Assembly (NCBI RefSeq): GCF_016887565.1
Contig: NZ_CP069396.1
Location: 10,832,001 to 10,896,000 of the forward strand
DNA length: 64,000 nucleotides
Direction of reading: 5' to 3'
DNA from: Archangium violaceum
GTDB taxonomy: Bacteria; Myxococcota; Myxococcia; Myxococcales; Myxococcaceae
In this document: positions 20,635 through 29,754 of the stretch, in pieces
Numbering within the stretch: the stretch's first letter is position 1
Layout: each line of letters starts with the position of its first letter
Notes under the pieces: model-generated
The model's input: the letters and a program-made list of their open reading frames with translations, nothing else
Told to the model about the DNA's origin: nothing
The model's database searches: none
Position numbers and translations under genes: made by a program

Positions 20635-22131
20635 TTACTGCGGCTCGGAGGACAGGATGAGGTCGCCCCTGGCGAGGAACTGCGCCTCGGTGAAGGACTT
20701 GTAGAAGTCCTCCAGCATCGTGTCGATGTCCGGGTAGCGCTGGTCCACCCGGTCATGGGTCATCTTGTCGAAGATGGCGTCCAGGCCAGCGGGGGCCTCG
20801 GGGTTGACCTCGGAGGGCAGCGGCGAGCGGCGGCCGGGAATCTGCCCGGTGAGCATCTCGTAGAGGATGATGCCCAGCCCGTAGACGTCCGAGGCGGGGC
20901 CGGCGTCCTTCGCGCGCTGCGGCTGGAGGAGCTCGGGGGCCAGGTACGCCATGCCACCGGCGCCCACGAAGACCTGGGGCAAGCCCTTGGAGGCGTCCTG
21001 CTCCACCACGCGGCTCAGGCCGAAGTCGCCCAGCTTCGCGTTGCCGTAGAGATCGAAGAGGACGTTCTCCGGCTTGAGGTTGTGGTGCGTGAGGCCCACG
21101 GCGTGCGCGGCGCGCAGCGCGTAGGCGAGTTGCAGGAAGCAGCGCATGGCGAAGGGCACCGGCACGCCCCTGCCCCCGCCCTCCTCCAGCTTGTCCTTGA
21201 GGCTGCCGTGCAGCAGCTCCAGCACGTAGTACGGCCGGGCGGCCTCCGCGTTCTGGTCCAGCACCTGGATGATGCCCGGGTGGCGCACCTGGGCCTGCGC
21301 GCACAGCTCCTTCTTCAGCCGCTTGAGCACCTCGCCGCGCTGCAGGAAGGAGAAGTAGCCGAAGATGTCCTTGAGCTCCTTGACGCAGATGTCCAGCCCG
21401 AGCGCGTTGAAGCGGCCCTTGTAGGCGGTACCGAGCGGCCCGGAGCCGATGGCCTCGAGCTTCTGGTAGCGCTGGTCCAGCACCTCGGCGGCGGCCTTGG
21501 GAGCGGGAGAGGTGGCCAGCGGAGGGACGGGCGCGGGGGCGGGAGCGGGCATCGGAGCGGGAGGCGCGACGGGAGCGGCGGGGGGAACGGGCACGGCGGG
21601 CGGCAGGGGGACGGCCTCGTTGCGCATGCTCGCCACCGGGGGAGGCACCGGCACGGACGGAGGCAGCGGCACCTCCAGCGCCACGGACGCACGAGCCCTC
21701 GGCAGCGCGGGCGGCTGCTCCACGGGCGGCAGCATCTCGTTCTCCTCCAGGAGGATGTCCGGCGGGGGAGGCGGCATGCTCGGGTCGTCCTCCTCCTCGC
21801 CGGTCACGACGGAGTCGTCGTCCCCGAGCAGCTGCTCGGCGAAGAACTCGTCCACCTCCAGGGAGAACTTCTCCTGCAGCTCGCCATCCACCACGCGCTC
21901 ACCCGGCTCGGTGAGACGCAGCTGCGCCTCCCGCGGGTCCAGCGCGATGTAGAGGTACTTGCGAAGGAAGAGATAGTAGCTGTCGAACTCCAGCGAGACG
22001 GAGGGCTCGAGCGAGGCCTTCACATCGGCCAGCTTGTTCGAGCGCCCCAGACGGCCGTTCTCCCTCAGACTCTGGAGGATGAACAGCGCCTCGCCGCAGA
22101 CGGTGTCGCGGTGGATGGCGGGCTTGGGCAT
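20635..22131 (-). CDS. Eukaryote-like protein kinase fold, predicted pseudokinase
   Basis: A 498-residue cytoplasmic protein. Residues 1-110 form a conserved but unnamed N-terminal domain. Residues 115-215 are a Pro/Ala-rich linker. A protein kinase domain follows (222-480). Seen: glycine loop GSGPLG (229-234), Lys251 in the VAIK position, Glu275 in the C-helix, DFG at 369-371 and APE at 398-400. The catalytic loop, however, reads HHNLKPEN (349-356): Asn351 replaces the catalytic Asp of HRD, and His350 the Arg. Known kinases need that Asp for phosphotransfer, so ATP binding may remain but catalysis is probably lost or very weak. A signalling scaffold is the likely role. Confidence 0.85.
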   Translation of the reverse strand: MPKPAIHRDTVCGEALFILQSLRENGRLGRSNKLADVKASLEPSVSLEFDSYYLFLRKYLYIALDPREAQLRLTEPGERVVDGELQEKFSLEVDEFFAEQLLGDDDSVVTGEEEDDPSMPPPPPDILLEENEMLPPVEQPPALPRARASVALEVPLPPSVPVPPPVASMRNEAVPLPPAVPVPPAAPVAPPAPMPAPAPAPVPPLATSPAPKAAAEVLDQRYQKLEAIGSGPLGTAYKGRFNALGLDICVKELKDIFGYFSFLQRGEVLKRLKKELCAQAQVRHPGIIQVLDQNAEAARPYYVLELLHGSLKDKLEEGGGRGVPVPFAMRCFLQLAYALRAAHAVGLTHHNLKPENVLFDLYGNAKLGDFGLSRVVEQDASKGLPQVFVGAGGMAYLAPELLQPQRAKDAGPASDVYGLGIILYEMLTGQIPGRRSPLPSEVNPEAPAGLDAIFDKMTHDRVDQRYPDIDTMLEDFYKSFTEAQFLARGDLILSSEPQ

Positions 22132-22190
22132 GCGAGCCGGACTCTAGCCGTCCCGGCACCCCGCCTCAAAGCGAGCCTCCCCGCCGACTG

Positions 22191-22946
22191 TCAGGGAATG
22201 TGAAGCAGCTGCTTCACGGTCTCCAGCACTTCCTGGAAGCGCACGGGCTTGCGCAGGTAGATGTCCACGCCCAGCTGCATGGCGCGCTCTCGCGCCTCGG
22301 GACCGCCCGCGGAGATGGCCACCACGGGAATGGACTTGAGCGGCTCCTCGGCGCGGATGCGCTCGATGAGCGCGAAGCCGTCCATCACCGGCATGTACAG
22401 GTCCGTCATCACCAGGCTGAAGCGGCTGGAGCGCAGGGCCTGCAGCGCGTGGTGCCCATCCGGGGAGAAGTGGACCTCCAGCGGCACCTTGCCCGCCAGC
22501 TCGCCGCTCGCCAGCTTCTTGAGCACGTAGCTGTACATCTCGACGATGTGCGGGTTGTCCTCGACGATGAGGACACGGTAGCCCTCGGCGGGGAGCGCCT
22601 TCGGGTCCGACGCGCGGGTCTGTCCTGCCGAACTCAAGATTTCACCCAATCGCTGCCGGTCCTGATCGCGCACCACCCGGATGCCGACACCACCCGGCGC
22701 CTCGGCCGACGCTGGCCGTATCCAGGCCACCGTCCCCACGACTTCTACCGGATTCAGCAGCCCCGGGAAAGAAAGTGCCAACCCCACCTCTTCACCGGCC
22801 GTGAAGGCACGGTCCGTCTGCACGAAGATCCCCCCCTTGGAGAGGTTCTCCGTCACGGCCGCCATCCGAGCCTGATCCGGGAAACGCACCCGCAGCACGA
22901 GCGGCACTCGGGGCTCATCTCGCTTGTCGTCTGATCCCCGATTCAT
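22191..22946 (-). CDS. PilZ-receiver regulator
   Basis: A 251-residue protein with a PilZ domain at the N-terminus (about 8-105) and a response-regulator receiver at the C-terminus (about 122-245). DKRDEPRVPLVLRVRF, NLSKGGIFVQTDRAF and GTVAWIRP match the myxobacterial PilZ type. R-x3-R and NLSxGG, the c-di-GMP contacts, appear only in part: ENLSKGG is kept but the upstream arginine motif is atypical. The receiver has VLIVEDNPHIVEMY, phospho-Asp in LVMTDLYMPVMDG and Lys in YLRKPVR. There is no output DNA-binding domain, so it likely acts by protein contact. It is 59 bases upstream of the pseudokinase gene on the same strand. Confidence 0.87.
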   Translation of the reverse strand: MNRGSDDKRDEPRVPLVLRVRFPDQARMAAVTENLSKGGIFVQTDRAFTAGEEVGLALSFPGLLNPVEVVGTVAWIRPASAEAPGGVGIRVVRDQDRQRLGEILSSAGQTRASDPKALPAEGYRVLIVEDNPHIVEMYSYVLKKLASGELAGKVPLEVHFSPDGHHALQALRSSRFSLVMTDLYMPVMDGFALIERIRAEEPLKSIPVVAISAGGPEARERAMQLGVDIYLRKPVRFQEVLETVKQLLHIP

Positions 22947-23049
22947 AACAAGGGGTTGAAATCGCTCGGCATTTCGCTGATGGGACGGAGTGTAGCTCCG
23001 AGGGTTTATGTTGACAACGCGGCCATTCGAGCCTTACGAAGCGCCCGCC

Positions 23050-23538
23050 ATGGCGGAGCCCCTGTTCACCCCCGAAGAGCAGAAGAAGTTCGACGCGGAG
23101 ATCGCGGAGATCCTCTCGCACTACCCCGCGGATCGGAAGAGCGCAGCGATGCTACCCGCGCTCCGACTGCTGCAGGAGTTGAAAGGTTGGCTGCCCCCCG
23201 AGGGACTCAAGCTGGTCGCCAGCCGGTTGAACGTCACGCCCGAGCGCGCCTACGAGGTGGCGAGCTTCTACGTGATGTACCACCTCAAGAAGCCCGGGAA
23301 GTACACCGTCGACGTCTGCACCAATCTCTCCTGCTCCCTCTGGGGCGCGGAGAAGATGCTCGCCTACCTGGAGCAGAAGCTCGGGTTGAAGGCCGGTGAG
23401 TCGAACGAGCGCTTCTTCCTGCGCGAGACCGAGTGCCTGGCCTCTTGCGGCACCGCGCCGTGCCTGCAAATCAACGAGGAGCACCACGAGAGCCTGACGA
23501 AGGCCAAGGTCGACGCGATCTTCGACAAGCTCCCCTGA
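23050..23538 (+). CDS. nuoE: NADH-quinone oxidoreductase subunit E
   Basis: Carries the N1a 2Fe-2S cluster of complex I. The 162-residue protein shows the four ligands in VDVCTNLSCSLWGAEK (C-x4-C) and ETECLASCGTAPCLQIN (C-x3-C) and the helical opening FTPEEQKKFDAEIAEILSHYP. The ATG at 23050 gives the usual N-terminus MAEPLF; an in-frame ATG at 23008 would add 14 residues, and neither has a strong Shine-Dalgarno. It heads the partial operon nuoEFJKLMN. NuoE and NuoF form the NADH-dehydrogenase tip on the cytoplasmic side. Confidence 0.95.
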   Translation: MAEPLFTPEEQKKFDAEIAEILSHYPADRKSAAMLPALRLLQELKGWLPPEGLKLVASRLNVTPERAYEVASFYVMYHLKKPGKYTVDVCTNLSCSLWGAEKMLAYLEQKLGLKAGESNERFFLRETECLASCGTAPCLQINEEHHESLTKAKVDAIFDKLP

Positions 23539-23564
23539 ACTCCTGCATCAAGGAACCTGATTCC

Positions 23565-24899
23565 ATGGCGACAACGGCATTTGAACCGATCATCTCGAGC
23601 GCCTGGGGGAAGCCCAACTCCTGGACGCTGGATGAGTACAAGAAGCGCGGGGGCTACAAGGGGCTGGAGAAGGCCCTGGAGCTGGCGCCGGCGCAGATCA
23701 TCGACGAGGTGAAGAAGTCCAACCTCCGCGGGCGCGGCGGAGCCGGCTTCCCCACGGGCCTCAAGTGGAGCTTCGTCCCCAAGGACAGCCCCAAGCCCAA
23801 GTACCTCGCGGTCAACGGCGACGAGTCCGAGCCGGGCACCTTCAAGGACCGCTACATCCTCGAGAACGACCCGCACATGATGCTGGAGGGCATCGCCATC
23901 GCGTCCTACGCGCTGGGCGTGCACACCTGCTACGTGTACCTGCGCGGTGAGTTCAAGCTCCAGGCGGAGCGCGCCAACGCGGCCATCAAGGAGGCCTACG
24001 CCGCCGGCATCTTCGGCAAGAAGATGCTGGGCAAGGACTACCAGCTGGACTGCTACGTGGTGCGCGGCGCGGGCGCCTACATCTGCGGCGAGGAGACGGC
24101 GCTGCTCGAGAGCCTCGAGGGCAAGAAGGGCTGGCCCCGTCTCAAGCCGCCGTTCCCCGCGGTGGTGGGCCTGTTCGGCTGCCCCACGGTGGTCAACAAC
24201 GTGGAGACGCTCGCCAGCGTGCCCCACGTGTTCACCCGCGGCTCGGCCTGGTACGCCGGCCTGGGCACCGACAAGTCGGGTGGCACCCGCCTGGTGTGCC
24301 TGTCCGGCACGGTGAACCGGCCGGGCGTCTACGAGGTGCCGCTGGAGGCGACGTTCACCCAGCTCATCTTCGACGACAAGTACGGCCGGGGCCTGCCCGC
24401 GGGTCGCAAGATAAAGGCCGTCATCCCGGGCGGCTCGTCGGCACCCATCCTCAGCCCGGACGAGCTGGACATCGCCATGGAGTTCGAGGCCGTCAAGGTG
24501 AAGCAGACCATGGCGGGCTCTGGCGGCGTCATCGTCATGGACGACACCACCTGCATGGTGCGCAGCCTGTGGCGCGTGGCCCGCTTCTACGCCGAGGAGT
24601 CGTGCGGCCAGTGCACGCCGTGCCGCGAGGGTACCCCGTGGCAGACGCGCCTCCTGCGGAAGATCGAAGAGGGCCGCGGCGAGCCGGGTGACGTGGAGAT
24701 CCTCAGCAACGTGGCGTCCTCCATCGCGCCCTACCCGCCCATCGGTCTGGGCAACACCATCTGCGCGCTGGGCGATGCCGCGGCGCTGCCGACGCATTCC
24801 TTCCTCATGCGCTTCCGCGACGAGTTCGAGGCGCACATCCGCGAGCACCGCTGCCCGTTCGGCGACAAGCCCTGGGGCGCGTTCGGAGAGTGGTCGTGA
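23565..24899 (+). CDS. nuoF: NADH-quinone oxidoreductase subunit F
   Basis: Binds NADH, FMN and the N3 4Fe-4S cluster. The 444-residue protein has NLRGRGGAGFPTGLKWSF (NADH site), NGDESEPGTFKDR (FMN site), GAYICGEETALLESLEG and, near the C-terminus, the cluster motif ESCGQCTPCREGT. ATG at 23565, preceded by AAGGAA, gives the family-typical start MATTAFEP. It lies 26 bases after nuoE, and its TGA overlaps the GTG of nuoJ. NuoG, which normally follows NuoF, is absent here. Confidence 0.97.
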   Translation: MATTAFEPIISSAWGKPNSWTLDEYKKRGGYKGLEKALELAPAQIIDEVKKSNLRGRGGAGFPTGLKWSFVPKDSPKPKYLAVNGDESEPGTFKDRYILENDPHMMLEGIAIASYALGVHTCYVYLRGEFKLQAERANAAIKEAYAAGIFGKKMLGKDYQLDCYVVRGAGAYICGEETALLESLEGKKGWPRLKPPFPAVVGLFGCPTVVNNVETLASVPHVFTRGSAWYAGLGTDKSGGTRLVCLSGTVNRPGVYEVPLEATFTQLIFDDKYGRGLPAGRKIKAVIPGGSSAPILSPDELDIAMEFEAVKVKQTMAGSGGVIVMDDTTCMVRSLWRVARFYAEESCGQCTPCREGTPWQTRLLRKIEEGRGEPGDVEILSNVASSIAPYPPIGLGNTICALGDAAALPTHSFLMRFRDEFEAHIREHRCPFGDKPWGAFGEWS

Positions 24900-25411
24900 A
24901 CATCGAGCTGATTCTCTTCGGAGCCTTCGCGCTCCTGACGCTGCTGTCGGCCGGGCTGGTCATCTTCGCCAAGAGCCCCATCAGCTCCGCCATGTCGCTG
25001 GTGGCCACGTTCTTCTTCCTGGCCGGCATCTACGTGCTGCTGTGGGCCCACACCGTGGCGGTGCTGCAGGTGCTGGTCTACGCGGGCGCCATCATGGTGC
25101 TCTTCCTCTTCGTCATCATGCTGCTCAACCTGGGCGAGTCCACCTCGACCGGGCCGCGGCTGACGCTCTCGCGGATTGCGGGCGGGGCGGCGGCGGCGGG
25201 GCTGCTGGCGGTGCTGGTGGTGGCCATCTGGCGGATTCCGGAGCGCGTCGAGACGTTCACCGGCCCGCAGGCGGTGGCCAACGGCTTCGGCACCCTGGCG
25301 GTCATCGGCCAGACCATCTACACCAAGTGGCTGCTGCCCTTCGAGGCCGTCAGCCTCCTGCTGCTGGTGGGCATGGTGGGCGCGGTGGTGGTGGCCAAGT
25401 CGCGGATTTGA
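24896..25411 (+). CDS. nuoJ: NADH-quinone oxidoreductase subunit J
   Basis: Membrane subunit of complex I with five predicted helices in 171 residues. FGAFALLTLLSAGLVIFAKSPISSAMSLVATFFFLAGIYVLL and the conserved VLQVLVYAGAIMVLFLFVIMLLNL (helix 3, bearing the pi-bulge region linked to proton coupling) identify it. The start is a GTG whose last bases overlap the nuoF stop (GTGA), with GGAGAG before it. It follows nuoF directly, so the electron-input genes and the membrane-arm genes are joined here without the usual G, H and I genes between. Confidence 0.94.
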   Translation: MNIELILFGAFALLTLLSAGLVIFAKSPISSAMSLVATFFFLAGIYVLLWAHTVAVLQVLVYAGAIMVLFLFVIMLLNLGESTSTGPRLTLSRIAGGAAAAGLLAVLVVAIWRIPERVETFTGPQAVANGFGTLAVIGQTIYTKWLLPFEAVSLLLLVGMVGAVVVAKSRI

Positions 25412-25472
25412 GCCCGTCCCCTTCAACCCTCTGCTAGAAGGCGGGCGGCGCTCGCCCTCCCCAAGTCCGGCC

Positions 25473-25775
25473 ATGGTCCCGATCTCGTACTACCTGATCC
25501 TCGCCGCAGCCCTGTTCTGCCTCGGCATGTTCGGCGTGCTCATCCGCCGCAACGCCCTGGTGGTGTTCATGTGCGTGGAGCTGATGCTCAACGCGGCGAA
25601 CCTGACGTTCCTCGCCTTCGCCAAACAGAACGGCAACCTGACGGGCCACGTGTCCGCCTTCTTCGTGATCGCGGTCGCGGCGGCCGAGGCTTCCATCGGC
25701 CTGGCCATCGTCATCGCCGTGTTCCGCAGCCGAGGCACCGTCAACATCGACGAAATCCGGACGATGAAGCACTGA
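25473..25775 (+). CDS. nuoK: NADH-quinone oxidoreductase subunit K
   Basis: A 100-residue subunit with three membrane helices. ISYYLILAAALFCLGMFGVLIRRN, VVFMCVELMLNAANLTFLAFAK (with the conserved membrane glutamate in the VELMLNA motif) and FFVIAVAAAEASIGLAIVIAVFR (with the second key glutamate) are complete. Both glutamates are needed for proton pumping in well-studied complexes. ATG at 25473 gives the family-typical length. It lies 61 bases after nuoJ. Confidence 0.96.
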   Translation: MVPISYYLILAAALFCLGMFGVLIRRNALVVFMCVELMLNAANLTFLAFAKQNGNLTGHVSAFFVIAVAAAEASIGLAIVIAVFRSRGTVNIDEIRTMKH

Positions 25776-25816
25776 CGGCCCGGCCCCTCCTTCCGCCCTA
25801 GAGAGCCCCTCTGCCC

Positions 25817-28054
25817 ATGGAAGCCCTCAAGCAATTCTTCATGACCGCGCCGGTGGAACCCGCCATCTTCGCGCAGTCCCTGTGGCTCATCATCGCGCTG
25901 CCGCTGTTGGGCGCGTTCGTGTGCGGCGTGTTCGGCAAGATGCTGGGCCGCGGCAACGTCCACCTCATCGCGTGCGCGACGGTGGCCGGTTCCTTCGTGC
26001 TGTCCGTGCTGGCCTTCTGGTGCGTCAGCCACGTGCAGGGCGGCTCGCCGGTGGCCATGGAGAGCGTCTACTCGCCCAACGCCATCCGCTACGCCATCGG
26101 CTACGACTACGGCACCTGGTTCTCCGTCGGCACCTTCCGGGTGAACTTCGGCCTGCTGGTGGACCACCTGTCCGGAACGCTCCTGCTGGTCATCACCGGC
26201 GTGGGCTTCCTCATCCACCTGTACTCCACCAGCTACATGGAGCACGACGACGGGTACTGGCGGTACTTCGCGTACCTCAACCTGTTCGTGGCGGCGATGC
26301 TCACGCTGGTGCTCGCCGACAACCTCGTCCTGCTCTTCGTGGGCTGGGAGGGCGTCGGTATGGCCAGCTACCTGCTCATCGGGTTCTGGTACACGGACGC
26401 GGCCAAGGCCTGGGCGGGACGCAAGGCGTTCATCACCAACCGCATCGGTGACTTCGCGTTCCTCATCGCCACCTTCCTCATCGTGCTGCTGGTCAGCGCC
26501 TTCAACAGCCAGGCGAACGTGGCCAACTTCACCACGGTGAGCGGTGCCGCCGAGACCGCCCAGGTGCGCTTCCGCGAGGGCCAGCAGCTCAAGGGCCCCG
26601 TGGCCTTCCAGGGCCTCGAGGTCCTGGCCAACGCGCTGCCGCAGAACGCGGAGGTCAACGCCCAGGCGGCCGTCACCCTGCAGACGCCCATCGCGGAGGG
26701 GCCGCTCGCCGGCCGCACCTTCGGTGGCGTGCTGACGGTGGCGCTGCTGCTGTTCCTGCTCGGCGCGGCGGGCAAGAGCGCCCAGTTCCCGCTGTACGTC
26801 TGGCTGCCGGACGCCATGGCCGGTCCGACTCCCGTCTCCGCCCTCATCCACGCGGCGACGATGGTGACCGCGGGCGTCTACCTCTTCAGCCGCATGAGCT
26901 TCCTGCTGGTGCTCAGCCCCACCGCCATGACGACGGTGGCCATCATCGGCACCATCACCTCGCTGCTGGCCGCGCTCATCGCCTTCGCGCAGGACGACAT
27001 CAAGAAGGTGCTCGCCTACTCCACGGTGTCCCAGCTGGGCATCATGTTCATGGGCGTGGGCGCCGGCATCTTCTGGGCGGCGGTGCTGCACCTCGTCACC
27101 CACGCGTTCTTCAAGGCCTGCCTCTTCCTCGGCGCCGGCAGCGTCATGCACGGCAACGCGGACGAGACGGACATCAAGAAGCTGGGCGGCCTGCGCCACG
27201 AGATGAAGTGGACGTGGGGCACCTTCCTGGTGGCCACCCTGGCCATCACCGGTATCGTCCCGCTCTCCGGCTTCTTCTCCAAGGACGCCATCTTCCACGG
27301 TTTGCACCACAACCACCTGCACGGCTACGAGAGCGTCACCCACGCGCTGTACTACGTGGGCCTGCTGATCGCGGCGAGCACGGCGTTCTACATGTCGCGC
27401 GCCTACCTGCTCACCTTCGAGGGCAAGCGCTCGCCGGAGGCGAAGATCGCCCACGCGCACGAGAGCGCCTGGCAGATGACGCTGCCGCTGGTGGTGCTGG
27501 CGGTGCTCAGCGTGGTGGCACTGGTGTACGCGCTGCCGCTGATGCCGGGCCGCAACGGGCCGCAGCCCGTCATGGAGAACTTCCTGGGCCCCGTGTTCGC
27601 CAGCGCCGAGCGCATCGCCGGCCGCGCGGACCTGGTGAAGCTGGACCACAGCGTGCCGGGCCTCGGCGACTACGTCTTCGCCTGGCTGGTGGCGCTGGCG
27701 GGCGGTGCCGTGTCGGCCTTCCTGTACATGAAGTACTTCCCCGCGCAGGCGGGCAAGCCGGCTCCGGCCTTCGCCCGCTCGGTGCGCCGCTTCACCCAGA
27801 ACAAGTTCTACGTGGATGAGGCCTACGAGTTCCTGGTCATCCGGCCGGTGAAGAACGTGAGCGGCATCCTCTACAAGCTGGTGGACACGCTCCTCATCGA
27901 CACGGTGGCGGTGCGCGGTACCGCGTGGGTCACGGCCCGCGTGGGCAGCGCCCTGCGCTACGTGCAGACGGGAGATGCACAGGGCTATGCTGCGGTGATG
28001 GCCCTGGCCCTGCTCGGCGGCGCGGTCTACGCGCTCATCCAGGTGCTGCAATGA
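25817..28054 (+). CDS. nuoL: NADH-quinone oxidoreductase subunit L
   Basis: The large antiporter-like subunit at the distal end of the membrane arm, with the lateral helix at its C-terminus. The 745-residue protein contains STSYMEHDDGYWRYFAYLNLF, VGWEGVGMASYLLIGFWY (with the functional glutamate), KSAQFPLYVWLPDAMAGPTPVSALIHAATMVTAGVYL and AYSTVSQLGIMFMGVG, all classic NuoL motifs. The length is above the E. coli protein (613), with the extra sequence mostly in a hydrophilic segment near residues 225-300 and in the C-terminal region. It ends in ATGA overlap with nuoM. Confidence 0.97.
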   Translation: MEALKQFFMTAPVEPAIFAQSLWLIIALPLLGAFVCGVFGKMLGRGNVHLIACATVAGSFVLSVLAFWCVSHVQGGSPVAMESVYSPNAIRYAIGYDYGTWFSVGTFRVNFGLLVDHLSGTLLLVITGVGFLIHLYSTSYMEHDDGYWRYFAYLNLFVAAMLTLVLADNLVLLFVGWEGVGMASYLLIGFWYTDAAKAWAGRKAFITNRIGDFAFLIATFLIVLLVSAFNSQANVANFTTVSGAAETAQVRFREGQQLKGPVAFQGLEVLANALPQNAEVNAQAAVTLQTPIAEGPLAGRTFGGVLTVALLLFLLGAAGKSAQFPLYVWLPDAMAGPTPVSALIHAATMVTAGVYLFSRMSFLLVLSPTAMTTVAIIGTITSLLAALIAFAQDDIKKVLAYSTVSQLGIMFMGVGAGIFWAAVLHLVTHAFFKACLFLGAGSVMHGNADETDIKKLGGLRHEMKWTWGTFLVATLAITGIVPLSGFFSKDAIFHGLHHNHLHGYESVTHALYYVGLLIAASTAFYMSRAYLLTFEGKRSPEAKIAHAHESAWQMTLPLVVLAVLSVVALVYALPLMPGRNGPQPVMENFLGPVFASAERIAGRADLVKLDHSVPGLGDYVFAWLVALAGGAVSAFLYMKYFPAQAGKPAPAFARSVRRFTQNKFYVDEAYEFLVIRPVKNVSGILYKLVDTLLIDTVAVRGTAWVTARVGSALRYVQTGDAQGYAAVMALALLGGAVYALIQVLQ

Positions 28055-29739
28055 GCTTCTTCGATACCCATCTGCTCAACATCGTCGTCTACCTGCCGCT
28101 GCTCTTCGCGGCCCTCATCTGGCTGATTCCCGGCACCGAGCGCGGGCAGATCCGCACCCTCACGTTCATCGGCATGCTGGTGGACCTGGTGTTCGGCGTC
28201 TGGGCCTACATGCGCTTCGAGCCGAGCGGTGCCGAGTTCCAGCTCGAGTACCGCACCCGGTGGCTCGAGCAGCTCGGCGTCAGCTACCACATCGGCGTGG
28301 ACGGCCTGGCCGTCAGCCTGCTGCTGCTGACCGTGTTCCTCGGGCCCCTGGTGGTGATGGCCTCGCAGACGTACATCACCGAGCGCGTGAAGGAGTTCCA
28401 CCTGGCGCTCCTGGCGCTGCAGACGGTGATGCTCGGCGCGCTGGTGTCCCTGGACGTGCTGCTCTTCTACGTCTTCTGGGAAGCCATGCTCATCCCCATG
28501 TACCTGCTGGTGGGCGTGTGGGGCAGCGAGGACCGCCAGATGGCGGCCGTGAAGTTCTTCCTCTACACCCTGGTGGGCTCGCTGCTGATGCTGGTGGCGA
28601 TCGTCGCCGTGTACTTCATCAGCAGCACGCCGGGGAACCGCTCCTTCGACTACGCCGCCATCTACAACAACCTGGTGGCCGCCAACCGGGAGATCTCCAC
28701 CTGCATGGCCACCGGCGGTGACTGCGGGCAGCTCGCGGGGCTCGCCGGAACGCTCTACCGCTGGGGCCCCTGGATGTTCGCCGCCTTCGCGCTGGCCTTC
28801 GCCATCAAGGTCCCGATGTGGCCGGTGCACACCTGGTTGCCGGACGCCCACGTGCAGGCGCCCGTGGCGGGCTCGATGATCCTGGCCGGCGTGATGCTGA
28901 AGATGGGTACCTTCGGCTTCTGGCGCTTCGCGATTCCCTTCTTCCCGGCGGCGACGCACCAGGCCCGGCCCATCCTGGCGGCCCTGTCCGTCATCGGCAT
29001 CGTCTACGGCGCGCTGATGTGCCTGGCGCAGCGGGACATCAAGAAGCTCATCGCCTACTCCTCGGTCAGCCACCTGGGCTACTGCATGCTGGGCATGCTG
29101 GCGCTCACCGCCGAGGGCGCCACCGGCAGCGCCTACCAGATGCTCAACCACGGCGTGTCCACGGGCGCGCTGTTCCTCCTGTTCGGCTTCCTCTACGAGC
29201 GGCGCCACACCCGCCTGATGTCCGATTACGGCGGCATCGCCAAGGTGGTGCCGGTGTACACGGCCTCCTTCCTCATCATCACCTTCTCGTCCGTGGCGGT
29301 GCCGGGCACCAACGGCTTCGTGGGCGAGTTCCTGGTGCTGCTGGGCACCTTCAAGAGCAACCTGGGTCTGGCCGTCGGTGTGCTGGCGGCTCTGGGTGTC
29401 ATCCTCGGCGCGGCGTACATGCTGTGGATGGTGCAGAAGGTGTTCTTCGGCCCCCTCACCCACCGCGAGAACCAGCACCTGTCGGACCTGAGCCTGCGTG
29501 AGTTCGCCACGGTGGTGCCGTTCCTCATCCTGGTGGTGGTGATGGGCCTGATGCCGCAGCCCTTCCTGGACCGCATCAACCCGTCCACCGAGCGTTTCAT
29601 CACCCGCGCCAACCTGGGCGCCCCCGGCAGCAAGGTGCAGCCCGGCGACGTGCAGATCACCGTGATGCCCCTGCCCCCCTCCGGAATGGCCGCCGCCCCC
29701 ACCGCCCAGCCGTCGGGCCAGCTCGCCGACCGGCGCTAG
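28051..29739 (+). CDS. nuoM: NADH-quinone oxidoreductase subunit M
   Basis: Antiporter-like membrane subunit with about 14 helices in 562 residues. VYFISSTPGNRSF, the channel motif YVFWEAMLIPMYLLVGVWG (with the conserved glutamate), KVPMWPVHTWLPDAHVQAPVAGSMILAGVMLK and AYSSVSHLGYCMLGM are all as expected. The C-terminal 40 residues are a hydrophilic Pro-rich tail not usual in the family. The start overlaps the nuoL stop (ATGA), so they are coupled; nuoN follows after 15 bases. Confidence 0.97.
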   Translation: MSFFDTHLLNIVVYLPLLFAALIWLIPGTERGQIRTLTFIGMLVDLVFGVWAYMRFEPSGAEFQLEYRTRWLEQLGVSYHIGVDGLAVSLLLLTVFLGPLVVMASQTYITERVKEFHLALLALQTVMLGALVSLDVLLFYVFWEAMLIPMYLLVGVWGSEDRQMAAVKFFLYTLVGSLLMLVAIVAVYFISSTPGNRSFDYAAIYNNLVAANREISTCMATGGDCGQLAGLAGTLYRWGPWMFAAFALAFAIKVPMWPVHTWLPDAHVQAPVAGSMILAGVMLKMGTFGFWRFAIPFFPAATHQARPILAALSVIGIVYGALMCLAQRDIKKLIAYSSVSHLGYCMLGMLALTAEGATGSAYQMLNHGVSTGALFLLFGFLYERRHTRLMSDYGGIAKVVPVYTASFLIITFSSVAVPGTNGFVGEFLVLLGTFKSNLGLAVGVLAALGVILGAAYMLWMVQKVFFGPLTHRENQHLSDLSLREFATVVPFLILVVVMGLMPQPFLDRINPSTERFITRANLGAPGSKVQPGDVQITVMPLPPSGMAAAPTAQPSGQLADRR

Positions 29740-29754
29740 TCGAGAGTCCCCACC

